A DNA stretch of 64,000 nt from Lepus europaeus. Its lineage: Eukaryota > Chordata > Mammalia > Lagomorpha > Leporidae. Shown piece after piece: positions 1 to 11,445 of the stretch. The stretch covers positions 68,974,468 to 69,038,467 of the forward strand of contig NC_084838.1 of the NCBI RefSeq assembly GCF_033115175.1, written 5' to 3'. The first letter of the stretch is position 1, and each line of letters starts with the position of its first letter. The notes below the pieces were generated by a model. That model saw only the letters and a list, made by a program, of their open reading frames with translations, made no database searches and was not told where the DNA came from. The position numbers were made by a program, and so were the translations under genes.

Positions 1-246
1 AAAAGGCCACATGTTATATGGTCTCATTTATTTGAGATGTCTAGAATAGGCAAATTGAGATAGAGAGAAAGTGTATTAGTGGTTCCCAGTGTCTTAGGGG
101 AGAGGAGAATGGGAAATGACTACCAATGAGTATGAACATCCTCTTCAAGATGTTGAAAATGCCCTGGAATTAGTGTGATAGATTCACAATTCTACAAATA
201 TATAAAAATCACTGAGTTGTGCACTATAAAAAGATAATCTTATATG

Positions 247-587
247 GGCCGGCACCGTGGCTCAACAGGCTAATCCTCCGCCTTGCGGCGCTGGCACACC
301 GGGTTTTAGTCCTGGTCGGGGCGCTGGATTCTATCCCAGTTGCCCCTCTTCCAGGCCAGCTCTCTGCTGTGGCTTGGGAGTGCAGTGGAGGATGGCCCAA
401 GTGCTTGGGCCCTGCACCCATGGGAGACCAGGAGAAGCACCTGGCTCCTGGCTTCGGATCACTGCGGTGTGCCGGCCACAGCGGGCCAGCCACAGCGGCC
501 ATTGGGGGGTGAACCAACTGCAAAGGAAGACCTTTCTCTCTGTCTCTCTCACTGTCCACTCTGCCTATCAAAAAAAAAAAAAAAAGC
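247..587 (+). mobile_element. CSINE2-type SINE, full length
   Basis: Perfect 12-bp target duplication TAATCTTATATG at 235-246 and 588-599. GC-rich tRNA-related head, TC-rich body end, 15-A tail. Confidence 0.95.
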
Positions 588-699
588 TAATCTTATATGA
601 ATTATTCCTCAATAAAATTGCCATGAAAAAACAAAAGAGGGACAAATGGTTATTTGGATACCATATTTGGATAAAAAATCTCTTTTAAATTGAGGAAAC

Positions 700-969
700 A
701 TGGCCAGCGCCGCGGCTCACTAGGCTAATCCTCCACCTGCGGTGCTGTCCCGGTTGCCCCTCTTCCGGGCCAGCTCTCTGCTGTGGCCCGGGAGTGCTTG
801 GGCCCTGCACCCCATGGGAGACCAGGAGAAGCACCTGGCTCCTGCCTTCGGATCAGCGCGGTGCGTCGGCCGCAGCGGCCATTGGAGGGTGAACCAACGG
901 CAAAAGGAAGACCTTTCCCTCTGTCTCTCTCTCTCACTGTCCACTCTGCCTGTCAAAAAATAAATAAAT
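700..969 (+). mobile_element. CSINE2-type SINE with two internal deletions
   Basis: 13-bp duplication AAATTGAGGAAAC at 687-699 and 970-982. Lacks the block between the head and TGTCCCGGTTGCC, and a 21-bp segment bounded by AGTGC repeats near 794. Confidence 0.93.
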
Positions 970-1210
970 AAATTGAGGAAACCTCTTCAAAAGCACTTTC
1001 TTGGCTTAAAAAAATTAAACCTTTTACTGTCTTCCCAGTGTCCAAGTCCATCTCTCCACAAGACACCCCTTCCCACTATCATAATTAATGGATGATCTGA
1101 CTTCTAAACTTGCTTATTAGGTAGAGAGTTTTACCTTTCTCTAGAGCTAAAAAAATGAGATATCAAGAAATTAGTTTAAATGTCATGAATAATGTTTGAC
1201 ATTAAGCCAA

Positions 1211-1715
1211 GTGATGCTATGACTGGTACTGAAACAGTATCTTTATACTTTGCGTTTCTGTGTGGGCGCAGACTGATGAGGTCTTTGCTAATTATATACT
1301 GAAGTGATCTTTTGTATAGAAAGAGAATTGGAAATGAAAAAAAAAAAAACAACCTGGTGTTAAAATGGAAATGGCATAGAAAATTAATTAATTTGAAAAA
1401 AAATTATGTAGGATCTCTGTCTTTAATGTGCTGTACATTGCTATTTAATGCTATAATTAGTAATCCAATGGTAGTTTTTTCACTTGATGTTGCTATATGG
1501 GCAAAATGTTGAAATCTTTACCTAATATACACTAAACTGATCTTCTGTATACAAAGAGAATTGAAAATGAATCTTTACATGAATGGAAGGGGAAAGGGAG
1601 CGGGAAAGGGGAGGGTTGCGGGCGGGAGGGAAGTTATGGGAGGGGGGAAGCCATTGTAACCCATAAGCTATACTTTGGAAATTTATATTCATTAAATAAA
1701 AGTTTAATAAAAAAA
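1211..1715 (+). mobile_element. L1 3' UTR fragment
   Basis: Sense L1 3' end ending in AGTTTAATAAAAAAA at 1715, with the duplicated 3' UTR block (units near 1213-1338 and 1447-1573) and a G-rich tract at 1589-1660. Somewhat diverged; no target duplication recognised. The 5' limit is approximate. Confidence 0.85.
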
Positions 1716-2087
1716 TGCAATTATAAACTAATACCACACACTCATTTAAATATTTATTGCCTCTAGAAACATGTCAATTTACCTATTATACATTAGGAAG
1801 TGAAGTTTTTGTAGTTCTTCCAAGTTTTAGATTTTCTGTAATTGCCTTTTTTTTTTTTTTTTTAAAGCGGAAACTTGGTCTCCCTGAGTGTCTGGCTATT
1901 AGCTGTCTTTCTGTGATATATGAAAGTTATTTTGTGTTCTAGATTATCGATTTTCCTCTTAGTTCACAGTGGACCAAAGACCACTCCTAGAAGGCTTGTT
2001 TACCTATTAGTTTCTTCTAAAGTCTCAGGGGACTGGTGACTACACTATCTGGAAGCTGGTAACTGTTTCCTAGGAGATTATACTAGC

Positions 2088-2412
2088 TTTTTTAAAGATT
2101 TATTTATTTATTTGAGAGAGTTACAGACAGAAAGAGGAAGAGACAGAGAGAAAGACCTTTCATCTGCTGGTTCACTCCCCAAATGGCTGCAACGGCCAGA
2201 GCTTGGCCAATTGAAACCAAGAGCCACAAGTTTCTTCCAGGTCTCCCATGTGAGTTCAGGGACCCAAGCCCTTGGGCCATTTTGTACTGCTTTCCCAAGC
2301 CACAAGCAGAGAGCTGGATTGGAAGAGGAGTATCTGGGACACGAACCAGTGCCCATAAGGAATGCCAGTGCTGCAGGCAGAAGTTTAGCCTCCTGTGCCA
2401 TAGCACTGGCCT
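2088..2412 (-). mobile_element. Older CSINE
   Basis: Antisense, starting at the AAGATTTATTTATTTATTT tail complement; near full length, well diverged. Confidence 0.88.
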
Positions 2413-2746
2413 CAGAGATGAAAGTTTTGCATACTTTATAGAGGGAGGGAGGGTGTCATTGTTGAAGCATTCTTGATAATTCTGGCTCATGTTCCCAGTG
2501 GTCACAGTGATTAACTTGTTACAGTGGTTCTCAAACTCAGATGTCACCTGGCCCCCTCTTCCTCTCACTTTGGGACAGGCCACACGTCCAGCCTCAGAGA
2601 AGGCTTTCTGGAAGATCTCATAGGGGACCCTTTCCTGGTCCTTGCATTGGCAGCTACCTTCTCTATCTCCATTACCCCATGAAGTCTTATGCCAAAAAAA
2701 GTCTATGTAAATAAAGCAGTTAGAGACTATTTATTTCTGTATATAA

Positions 2747-3031
2747 TTTTTTAAAAATTACTTGAGAGGCACAGAGAGGCAGACAAACAGAACTTCCTCC
2801 ACTCATTCACTTCCAAAATACCCACAACAGCTGCAGCAGCCATGAGCCAGGAACTCAGTTCAGGTCTTTCAGTGGGTGACAGGAATCCAATCACTTGAGC
2901 TATCACTGTCGTCGTCCAGGGACTGCAGTAGCAGGAAACTGGAGTCAGGAGTAGAGCAGGGTGTCAAACCCAGATGCTCTGATAGAGACACAGACATCTT
3001 AACTGGAATCTTAACCCTTAGACCAAAACCC
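2747..3031 (-). mobile_element. Ancient CSINE (CSINE3-like)
   Basis: Highly diverged antisense copy: TTAAAAATTACTTGAGAGGC tail complement, CAGGAACTCAGTTCAGGTCT, and TCTTAACTGGAATCTTAACC at the 5' end. Confidence 0.65.
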
Positions 3032-3189
3032 AAGACATCAAAAATACTAGTCATGGAGACTTCAGATGAAGAGACCTTAAAATATAAATTCTTGGCTGCA
3101 TGAGCAGAAAATCATTTGTAACATTAATAGATCCCTAAAAATGACCACAGTTCCACAAATAGGAGCTCAGAAAGACATAGACCAGAATT

Positions 3190-3340
3190 CTGGCTTCCTA
3201 CTAATCCAGCTCTCTGACAATAAGCAAGTCCCAAAACGTCTCTATGCCTCAGTTTCCTTTTCTGTAATTGGAGTATAGTACTAGCTATCTTTCAATAGTA
3301 GGTTAATATCTGGCATATAATAGGACTGAACAAATTGTAG
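3190..3340 (+). mobile_element. MIR SINE fragment
   Basis: Core ACAATAAGCAAGTCCC...CTCAGTTTCCTTTTCTGTAA follows MIR order. Confidence 0.55.
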
Positions 3341-3388
3341 ATAGTAGTAGCAGCAGTCATATTTTTCTATTTTTAAGCTAATAGAATT

Positions 3389-3719
3389 TTTTTAAAAATT
3401 CATTTATTTATTTGGAAGGCAGAGTTACAGAGAGGCAGAGGAGAGAGAGAAAGAGAGATGTCTTTCACCTGCTGATTCACTCTTCAGATGGCTGCAATGG
3501 CCAGAGCTACGCCAATCTGAAGCCAGGAGCCAGGAGCTTCTTCTGGGTCTCCCACACAGGTGCAGGGGCCCAAGGATTTGGACCATCTTCTACTGCTTTC
3601 CCAGGCCATAGCAGACAGCTGGATAGGAAGTGGAGCAACTGGGTCTCAAACCAGTGCCCACGTGGGATGCCGGTGCTGCAGGCAGTGGCTTTGCCTGCTA
3701 CACCACTGTGCTGACCCCT
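3389..3719 (-). mobile_element. Older CSINE with clear target duplication
   Basis: 13-bp duplication AGCTAATAGAATT at 3376-3388 and 3720-3732; full-length antisense copy. Confidence 0.93.
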
Positions 3720-4180
3720 AGCTAATAGAATTAATATTGACAAATTTTTGCATATAGCATTAAAATTTCCTGTATTATGCTGCCCAACAACCACATGTCT
3801 AGTTTGGATGCTCCTATAGGAGATTCTCTAGTGATAAATTTTTTAAAAGTTTTAAAATATCCCCCAAATTCTACAATGTTTCAGAAAAAAACATTTTCAA
3901 TGAATAGTAACCTTAGAATTATCTCTAGCTCGTGCTGTAATGCTGTTTGTGAAACAGAACAAAACAATTGAATGAGCTCAATCCTTACCTGTAAGAACCA
4001 AAAAGAATTGTTTCTTTAACAGGTATGCTCATTTCCTCCACTTCAAGGATGATATAATAAACTCTTCCTTTGAGAGATGTTTCGAGTTCAGAGTACCATA
4101 TACTTGTTAGAACTAATGAAGATTTAAAGAAATCTATCATATGTTGTTAACAATGATCCACATAGTCTAGACCAGAAAAT

Positions 4181-4594
4181 GTGTGGGTTTTTGGCACAGC
4201 AGTTAAGCTGCTCCCTGGGATACCTGCATCCCATATCAGAGTGCCGGGTTCAAAGTCCCGGTCCTACTTCTGATAGCAGCTTCCTGTTAAAGTGCATCCT
4301 GGGAGGCAGCAGGTTGTGGCTTGAGTACTTGAGTCCCTGCTACCTCTGTGGGACACTTGGATTGAGTTCCTGGCTTCTGGGCATTTGGAAAATAAACCAG
4401 TGAGTGACAGCTCGCTCGCTCGTGCTCTCTCCCTCTCTCCCTCTTTCCCTCTCTCCCTCTTTTCCTCTCTCCCTCTCTCTCCCTCTCCCCCTCTCTCCCT
4501 CTCTCCCTCTCTCTCCCTCTCTCCCCCTCTATCCCTATCTCTATCTCTATCTCTAGCTGTATTCTCTCTAGCTCTGTCAAATAAAACAAAGTTA
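4181..4594 (+). mobile_element. Ancient CSINE with expanded CT-rich tail
   Basis: Body 4181-4405 is diverged; its pyrimidine tail has grown to about 150 bases of CCCTCT repeats at 4408-4560. Confidence 0.75.
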
Positions 4595-4840
4595 TAAATA
4601 TACTATACTGTAGACTATTAAATATGCAGTAGTATTATGTCTAAGAAATGTACACATGTTGTAAAAAAAAAGTACTTTATTACCATAAATTGCTAACCAT
4701 CATCTTCAGTCTTCAGTGAGTTGTAATCTTTGACCTGGTGGAGAGTCTTGCCGCAATGTTAATGGCTGCTGACTGATCAAGCTGTTGGTTAGAGAAAGTT
4801 TGGGTGGCTGTGGCAAGTTCGTACAATAAGACAATCTGCA

Positions 4841-5183
4841 GGTAGGCATTTGGCTTAGCAGTTAAGATGCCCACACCCATATCACAGTGCCTGGGTTATG
4901 AGGCCACTTCTACTCCTGACTCTACCTTCCTACTGCTATAGACCCTGTGAGGAAGTGGTGATGGCATGAGTGATTGTTTTCCTGCCACCCACATGGGAGA
5001 CCTGGATTGCATTCCCAGCGCCCAGCTTTAGCTCCCTGCTCAGGGCTGTTAACGGACATTTGGGGAGCTAACCAGCAAATGGGAGTGTTTCTCTCTCTCT
5101 CTCTCTCCGCTCTCTCTTCCCCTTCTGTCTTTCACCCTCTCCTTATCTGTTTCTGTCTCTCTGCATCTCAAATAAATTAATAA
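4841..5183 (+). mobile_element. Ancient CSINE inside Tigger1
   Basis: Diverged sense copy with TTTGGCTTAGCAGTTAAGAT head and CTCAAATAAATTAATAATAA tail; Tigger1 text continues on both sides. Confidence 0.75.
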
Positions 5184-5710
5184 TAAACTAAAACATAATT
5201 TAAAACAAAAAAGTTACCAAAAAAGACCAAAAATAAAATTTGCCACACAAATGCACTTTTCCTTTCATGAGCGATTTCTCTGTAACATGCAAAGCTGTTT
5301 GATAGCATTTTATCACAGTAGAACTTCTCTCTCAAAATTGGAGTCAGTCCTCTCAAACCCTGCTGCTGCTTTCCAACTAAGTTTATGGACTATCCTAAAT
5401 CTTTAGTTATCATTTCATGATTATTCACAGTATAATCACCAGGAGTAGATCCCTGCTCAAGAAACCACTCTCTTTGCTTATTCATAAGAAACATCACCTC
5501 CTCCATTCAGCAATTCGGTCACATCTTCATGAACCACTTCTAATTCTAGTTCTCTTATTACTTCAACCACATCTTTAATTACATCTTCCACTGAATTCTT
5601 GAACCCACAAAGTCAATCCATGAGGGTTACAATCAACTTCCTCTAAACTCCTGATACTGTTGATATTTTGATCTCCTCCCATGAATCACTAGTACTCTTT
5701 TTTTTTTTAT

Positions 5711-6403
5711 TACAAGACTTATTAATTTTGGCCAGCATTGCGGCTCAATAGGCTAATCTTCTGCCTGCGGCGCCAGCACACCAGGTTCTAGTCCCGGTCG
5801 GGGCGCCGGATTTTTGTCCCGGTTGCCCCTCTTCCAGTCTAGCTCTCTGCTGTGGCCCGGGAGTGCAGTGGAGGATGGCCCAAGTCCTTGGGCCCTGCAC
5901 CCGCATGGGAGACCAGGAGAAGCACCTGGCTCCTAGCTTCGGATCAGCACGGTGCGCCGGCCACAGCGCACTGGCCGCAGCAGCCATTGGAGGGTGAACC
6001 AACGGTAAAGGAAGACATTTCTCTCTCTCTGTCTCTCTCTCACTGTCCACTCTGCCTGTCAAAAACATTAAAATAAAAAAAAGACTTATTAATTTTATTT
6101 GAAAGGCACAGTTACAGAGAGAGAGGGAGAGAAAGAGAGAGTCTTCCATCTACTGGTTCACTCCCTAAATGACCACAATGGCTGGGGCTGGGCAAGGCTG
6201 ATGTCAGGAACTGGGAGCTTCTTCTGGGTTGCCCATGTGAGAACAGGGCCCAAGCACTTGGGCCATCTTCTCTTTCTTTCCCAGGTGCATTAGAAGGGAG
6301 TTAGATCAGAACAGGAGCAGCCAGAACTTGAACTGACACCCATATGGGATGCCAGCATTGCTGGCAGAGGCATAACTTGCTATGCAACAGTGCTGGCCCC
6401 ACA
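5711..6403 (-). mobile_element. Older CSINE, split by a younger CSINE, inside Tigger1
   Basis: 5711-5729 (tail side) and 6081-6403 form one antisense SINE. Flanks AGTACTCTT before and AATACTCTT after suggest its own target duplication. Confidence 0.88.
5730..6080 (+). mobile_element. CSINE2-type SINE nested in an older CSINE
   Basis: 16-bp duplication AAGACTTATTAATTTT at 5714-5729 and 6081-6096, made of the older SINE's own tail. Confidence 0.95.
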
Positions 6404-6536
6404 AATACTCTTAATGGCATCTAGAATGGTAAATCCTTTCTAAGAAGATTTTCAATTTACTTTGCCCAAGTCCATCAGAGGAATTACCGGGTGTATCCAT
6501 GGCCTTAAAAAATATTTATCTTAAAATAAGACTTGA

Positions 6537-6878
6537 GGGCCGGCGCCGTGGCTTAACAGGCTAATCCTCTGCCTTGCGGCACCGGCACACTGGGTTCTAG
6601 TCCCAGCTGGGGCACCGGATTCTATCCCGGTTGCCCCTCTTCCAGGCCAGCTCTCTGCTATGGCCCAGGAAGGCAGTGGAGGATGGCCCAAGTCCTTGGG
6701 CCCTGCACCCGCATGAGAGACCAGGAGAAGCACCTGGCTCCTGGCTTCGGATCAGCATGATGCGCTGGCCACAGCAGCCATTGCAGGGTGAACCAACGGC
6801 AAAGGAAGACCTTTCTCTCTGTCTCTCTCTCACTATCCACTCTGCCTGTAAAAAAATAAAAAAATAAAAAAATAAATA
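6537..6878 (+). mobile_element. CSINE2-type SINE inside Tigger1
   Basis: 14-bp duplication AAAATAAGACTTGA at 6523-6536 and 6879-6892, which is Tigger1 sequence. Confidence 0.95.
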
Positions 6879-7799
6879 AAAATAAGACTTGAAAGTCAAA
6901 ATTGCTCCTTGGCACATGGGTTCAGAGTGCATTGTGTTTGTAGGCACAAAAATATTAGTCACTTTGTACATCTCCATCAGAGTCCTTCAGGTACCAGATG
7001 TATTGTCAATGAACAGTAATATTTTGAAAAAAGTATTTTTTCCTGAACAGGAGATCTTTTTAAAATGGGCTTAAAATTCTCAGTGAGCCATGTTATAAAC
7101 AGACGTGCTGCCGTCTAGGCTTTCTCTTTTTATTTATAGAGTGTAGTTGGAGTACTGTTAGTATATGTCTTAAGGGCAAAAGACTTCTAGAATGGTAAAT
7201 TAACCTTGTCTTCAATTTAAAGTCACCAGTTCCATTAGCACCTGACAGGAAAGTCAGCCTGCCCTTCAAAGCTCTAAAGCCAGGCATTGACTTCTCTCTA
7301 GTAGTGAAAGTCCTAGATGGCGTATTCTTCCACTGTAAAAGATTTATGTACACTGAAAGTCTGTTGTTTGATGTAGCCACATGTGACAGTTATCTTGGCT
7401 GGATATTTTGGATAACTTACTGTGCAAACCCATTAGGGTTATTAATTGGCTTAATTACAATATTACTGAGTCTCAGGGAACAGGGAGGCCTGAGAAGAGG
7501 GAGAAATAGGAGACTGGTCACTCAATGGAGCAATCAGAACACCTTTATTAATTAAGTTTGCTGTTTTATTTGGGCACCAATCATGGCACTGAAAAACAAT
7601 TACAATAGTAACACTAAAAATCACTGATCACAGATCAGCAAGGCAGGTACAATAATAATGGAAAAATTTGAAACATCACAATAATTACCAAAATGTAATG
7701 CAGAGACACAATGTGAGCCCTTGCTGTTGGAAGAACAGGGCCCATAGACTTGCTCAATGCAGAGTTGCCACAACTTCAGTTTGTAAGAAATGCAGTATC

Positions 7800-9353
7800 A
7801 GGTCATTGTTTCTTATAGTGTCCATTTCACTTCAACAGGTTTCCCCTTTGGTGCTCAGTTGTCACCGATCAGGGAAAACAAATGATATTTGTCTCTTTGG
7901 GACTGGCTTAATTTAATGACCTGATCAGCTCTTGTCCTGACTCTAGATGTACAATGTAATACTTTATCCTTTTTAGTATTATTTGTTGTTGTTGTTGTTG
8001 TTGTTCTAGTACTAGTGGTTGAACTCTGTAATTAACACACAATTATTCTTAGGTGTTTAAATTTTAACTGAAAAGTGATCCCTGTTAAATATAAGAGTGG
8101 GAAAAAGAGAGGGAGGAGATGTACAATTTGGGACATGCTCAATCGGACTTGCCCCAAATGGTGGAGTTAGAAATGTGCCAGGGGATTCCAATACAATCCC
8201 ATTAAGGTGGCATGTACCAATGCCATCTCACTAGTCCAAGTGATCAATTTCAGTTCACAATTGATGGCTCTGATAGGTCTAAGAGTCAAAGGGATCACAC
8301 AAACAAGACAAGTGTCTGCTAATACTAACTGATAGAATCAAAAAGGGAGAGAAGGATCCAACATGGGAAGTGGGATACACAGCAAACTCATAGAATGGCA
8401 GATGTCCTAAACAACACTCTGGCCTCAGAATCAGCCCTTAAGGCATTCTGATCTGGCTGAAGAGCCCATGAGAGTATTGTAGGCATGGAAAGCCAAGACA
8501 CCATGGAAAAGAAAAAAAAAAGAAGACCTAAATGAAAGATCTCTGTGAGTGAGATCCCAGTGGAAAGAACGGGGCCATCAAAGAAGGAGGTACCTTTCTC
8601 TGCAGGGAGGAGAGAACTTCCACTTTGACTATGACCCTATCGGAATAAGATCAAAGTCAGCGAACTCTAAAGGCTTCCATAGCCTTGGCAACTCATGACT
8701 AGAACCTAGGGAGATTACTGACGCCATAAACAGGAGTGTCAAATTGTTAAGTCAGCAACAGGAGTCACTGTGTACTTACATCTCATGTGGGATCTGTCCT
8801 TAATGTGTTCTCTAATGTGCAGTGATGCTATAACTAGTACTGAAGCAGTATTTTTACACTTTGTGTTTCTGTGTGGGTGCAAACTGATGAAATCTTTACT
8901 AAGTATATGCAGAATCGATCTTCTGTATATAAAGATAATTGGAAATGGGAAAAAAAAACCCTGGTGTTAAATTGGAAATGGCATAGAAAATTAATTAATT
9001 TTTTAAAAAAAATATCATGTAGGATCTCTGTCTTTAATGTGCTGTATACTGTTATTTAATGCTATAACTAGTACTCCAACAGTATTTTTTTCACTTTGTG
9101 TTGCTATTTGGGGCAAACTGTTGAAATCTTTACTTAATATATACTAAACTGATCTTCTGTATATAAAGAGAATTGAAAATGAATCTTGATGTGAATGGAA
9201 GGGGAGAGGGAGCGGGAAAGGGGAGGGTTGTGGGTGGGAGGGAAGTTTTGGGAGGGGGAAGCCATTGTAACCCATAAGCTGTACTTTGGAAATTTATATT
9301 CATTAAATAAAAGTTTAATAAATGGAAAAAAAAGAATGGAAAAATAAAAAAAA
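7800..9353 (+). mobile_element. L1 3' end with 5' inversion, inserted in Tigger1
   Basis: The insertion is flanked by a 14-bp duplication with one mismatch (AGAAATGCAGTATC at 7786-7799, AGAAATGCAATATC at 9354-9367). From about 7915 on, the sense rabbit L1 3' UTR runs to an A-rich tail. The first 115 bases are inverted: their reverse complement encodes the last ORF2 residues (SQSQRDKYHLFSLIGDN, then stop) and the start of the 3' UTR, i.e. the L1 segment immediately upstream. The 3' UTR carries a duplicated block (units near 8823-8947 and 9058-9180) and a G-rich tract at 9201-9260. Confidence 0.9.
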
Positions 9354-9414
9354 AGAAATGCAATATCTGCAAGGTGCTGTAAAGTGAAACCCAATAAAGC
9401 AAGTTATGCCTATA

Positions 9415-10070
9415 TTTGGGAATTCTGTTCACCACTTTTCTTTAAGTGGAACACTATTCTAAAATGAAAAGGTTATGTTCTAAAGTGATTAAGAAAAGTA
9501 AAGTAAAATGTAGCTTCCGTCCAAGAAGCCCAATATTCAGCTGAAGGGAATTTCCCAAACCCAGTAGCAAACAGATGGAAATTATTAAAGATTATGAAAG
9601 TTCTTCCCAGAAATGAGGGGCATGAGCTTTCAGAGTGAAAGGCCTGCCTGTCTAACATTCAGCACAAATGAAAATAAGAAGCACCCACATAAGGATTGTC
9701 TTTGTTAAGGACCTCTCCATGGTAGATTTTTACCATTTTTTCTCTAGTTTGCCTGATTTTTTATGTACCTACTGCAATCCTTTCACACTGTATAACAAAC
9801 TGTCAATACAGTTTCTCATGTTAATACTTAATGAATGGTTTTTTTGTTGTTGTTGATGTTTTTTTCCTGGAGCTCTCTGGCTCTGATCCAGACTAGAACA
9901 GGTGCATAGCTATCAACCTGCATCTTGCTTTGCTATCATCCTTAGTAACCTTACTGTCTATTGTGTTGGGTTCCCAGTTGCCTGGATCCTGTGACTTTTA
10001 CTTTTTTTCTTAATTCTGTCATATGATGATGCACATTCTTCATGGATTCCTGAAAAAGGATATTTGGAGG
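9415..10070. other. No gene seen
   Basis: AT-rich single-copy-looking sequence with a short TTG run near 9845; no long frame or recognised repeat. Confidence 0.5.
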
Positions 10071-10793
10071 TGTTAGGTAGGAAGTCAGTTATGAACTTAT
10101 GTGTGTGTGACATAAAGGCCTAAGGAGAAGACATCTATGTCCAGCATATGCATCTGCATCTCAAACTCATCCTGACAATGTTTCAGGGGCAGCCCGGTAT
10201 TCGCATCCTGCCCTGCCCCCTTCTACCTGATAACCTGCCAGGTGGGGGTCCCCGCTCCTTCTGCCTGACAGATCTTCTCTTCCACAATCTCCCAGTATCT
10301 GCATTTCAAACACCCTGCTCCAGATCCCCATTCTCCAGGGGGTCTTGCTCACCCTTCCTCTAAACTCAGGATGGAGCCAGCTAGGCTTCCTTCTGTCTGA
10401 TACCTTCAGGGGAAAACTCAGATAGAAGTTTTTCTATTTACATCCAAAAAGCCCTTTGTTCCAAGAGGAGCAGAGGTGGGGAAGCAAGATCCATCTCCTT
10501 AAAAACCCCCAGCCTCAACCAGACTGTGCACTCAGCCCTCTGCCTCTCAGCTGAGCCGCCCACCTGGCCTGCCCAGGTGTAATCTCTCTACTCAACCATG
10601 TAACCTCCCCCCCCACCCCCCGGTCCGCGCGACTGGGCACTCTCTCTCAGGTCCTGTCTGGAGAGGTGCCCATCCGTTCTTACGGATGTCCCTTCCCTAA
10701 TAAGCGTTGCTATTTTACCTCCCACTGCTCTGTGTCTCACGCCTGAATTCTTTCTTGCGCGAAGACAAGAACCCTGCAATTTCTCTGGTAACA
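10071..10793 (+). mobile_element. ERV1-type LTR, longer copy of the 21.7 kb element
   Basis: 723 bases from TGTTAGGTAGGAAG to GGTAACA, co-linear with 21668-22267 but with about 120 extra bases in the U3-like part (about 10225-10370). The poly(A) signal is AATAAG at 10699. No 4-bp target duplication is visible (GAGG before, GGTA after), so it may be mutated or rearranged. Confidence 0.82.
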
Positions 10794-11069
10794 GGTAAAT
10801 TTATCTAAAATGTCTTGATTGTTCTGTTCTGCTTGTTAGTGTGTCTAGGATGAAAATAAATTTCCTACAAAAATATTAAGGAAGTTTTCAATGTGTTTAT
10901 GTCTTGTGATATAGAGAAATTGGATGCCTTTCTATTTCTGTACCATTGTGTGACTCCCCTTTACCCCAAAAGCTTTTAGCATCTTCTGTTTACCAAAGAC
11001 ATGAAAAATCACTGTGATGTATGAGTAATGTTAAAAACACAATTCTTAATTGATTGGGGTTGCACAACT

Positions 11070-11201
11070 CTGGGACTATACTAAAACTCTCTGAGTTTTA
11101 TGAATATGTATATATATATATGATCTTCCATATGCTGGTTCACAAATCTGGGACTATACTAAAACTTCTGAGTTTTATGAATCTTCCATATGCTGGTTCA
11201 C
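11070..11201. repeat. Local tandem duplication across a SINE edge
   Basis: 11070-11143 and 11148-11201 share CTGGGACTATACTAAAACT, GAGTTTTATGAAT and CTTCCATATGCTGGTTCAC. The first unit carries an extra (TA)n-rich 19 bases. Confidence 0.85.
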
Positions 11202-11443
11202 TTTCCAAATCACCACAATGGACAGGGCTGGACCAGGCTGAAGTCAGAAACCAGGAGCTTCTTCTGGGTCTCCCTTGAGGGTGCAGGGTCCCAAGCACTT
11301 GGTCCATCTTCCACTGCTTTTTCTCAGGCCATCGTCAGGGAGTTGGATCAGAAGTGGAGCAGCCAGGACATGAACCAGTGCCCATATGGGGATGCTGGTG
11401 CCACAGGTGACAGCTTAACCCACGATGCCATAATGCTGGCCAC
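11181..11443 (-). mobile_element. Older CSINE, 3' truncated, at a tandem duplication
   Basis: Antisense; lacks the A-rich tail. Its start (CTTCCATATGCTGGTTCAC) also appears at 11125-11143 because of a local duplication. Confidence 0.8.
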
Positions 11444-11445
11444 TG

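Larger units (their letters stand above)
4598..9414 (-). mobile_element. Tigger1 (pogo/Tc1-mariner) DNA transposon, degenerate, split by later insertions
   Basis: Pieces at about 4598-4840, 5184-5710, 6404-6536, 6879-7799 and 9354-9414 run in order along the reverse complement of Tigger1. They include a degenerate antisense transposase stretch (7080-7400) and an inverted-repeat end at 9361-9414 (CAATATCTGCAAGGTGCTG, then AATAAAGC and TATGCCTA). The N-terminal transposase region is missing near 7425, where the sequence jumps from the domain around 7400 to the 5' leader. No intact frame survives. Intervening DNA is lagomorph SINE and L1, listed separately. The family call is from memory of the consensus. 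Confidence 0.85.

Noticed and set aside
224..586. Open frames of 70-140 codons rich in Pro, Gly and Ser on both strands
   Set aside because: They are translations of CSINE copies; near-identical frames recur at every SINE in the window.
4408..4560. Regular CCCTCT repeats that could be taken for an array
   Set aside because: Expanded pyrimidine tail of an old SINE; no spacers, so not a CRISPR.
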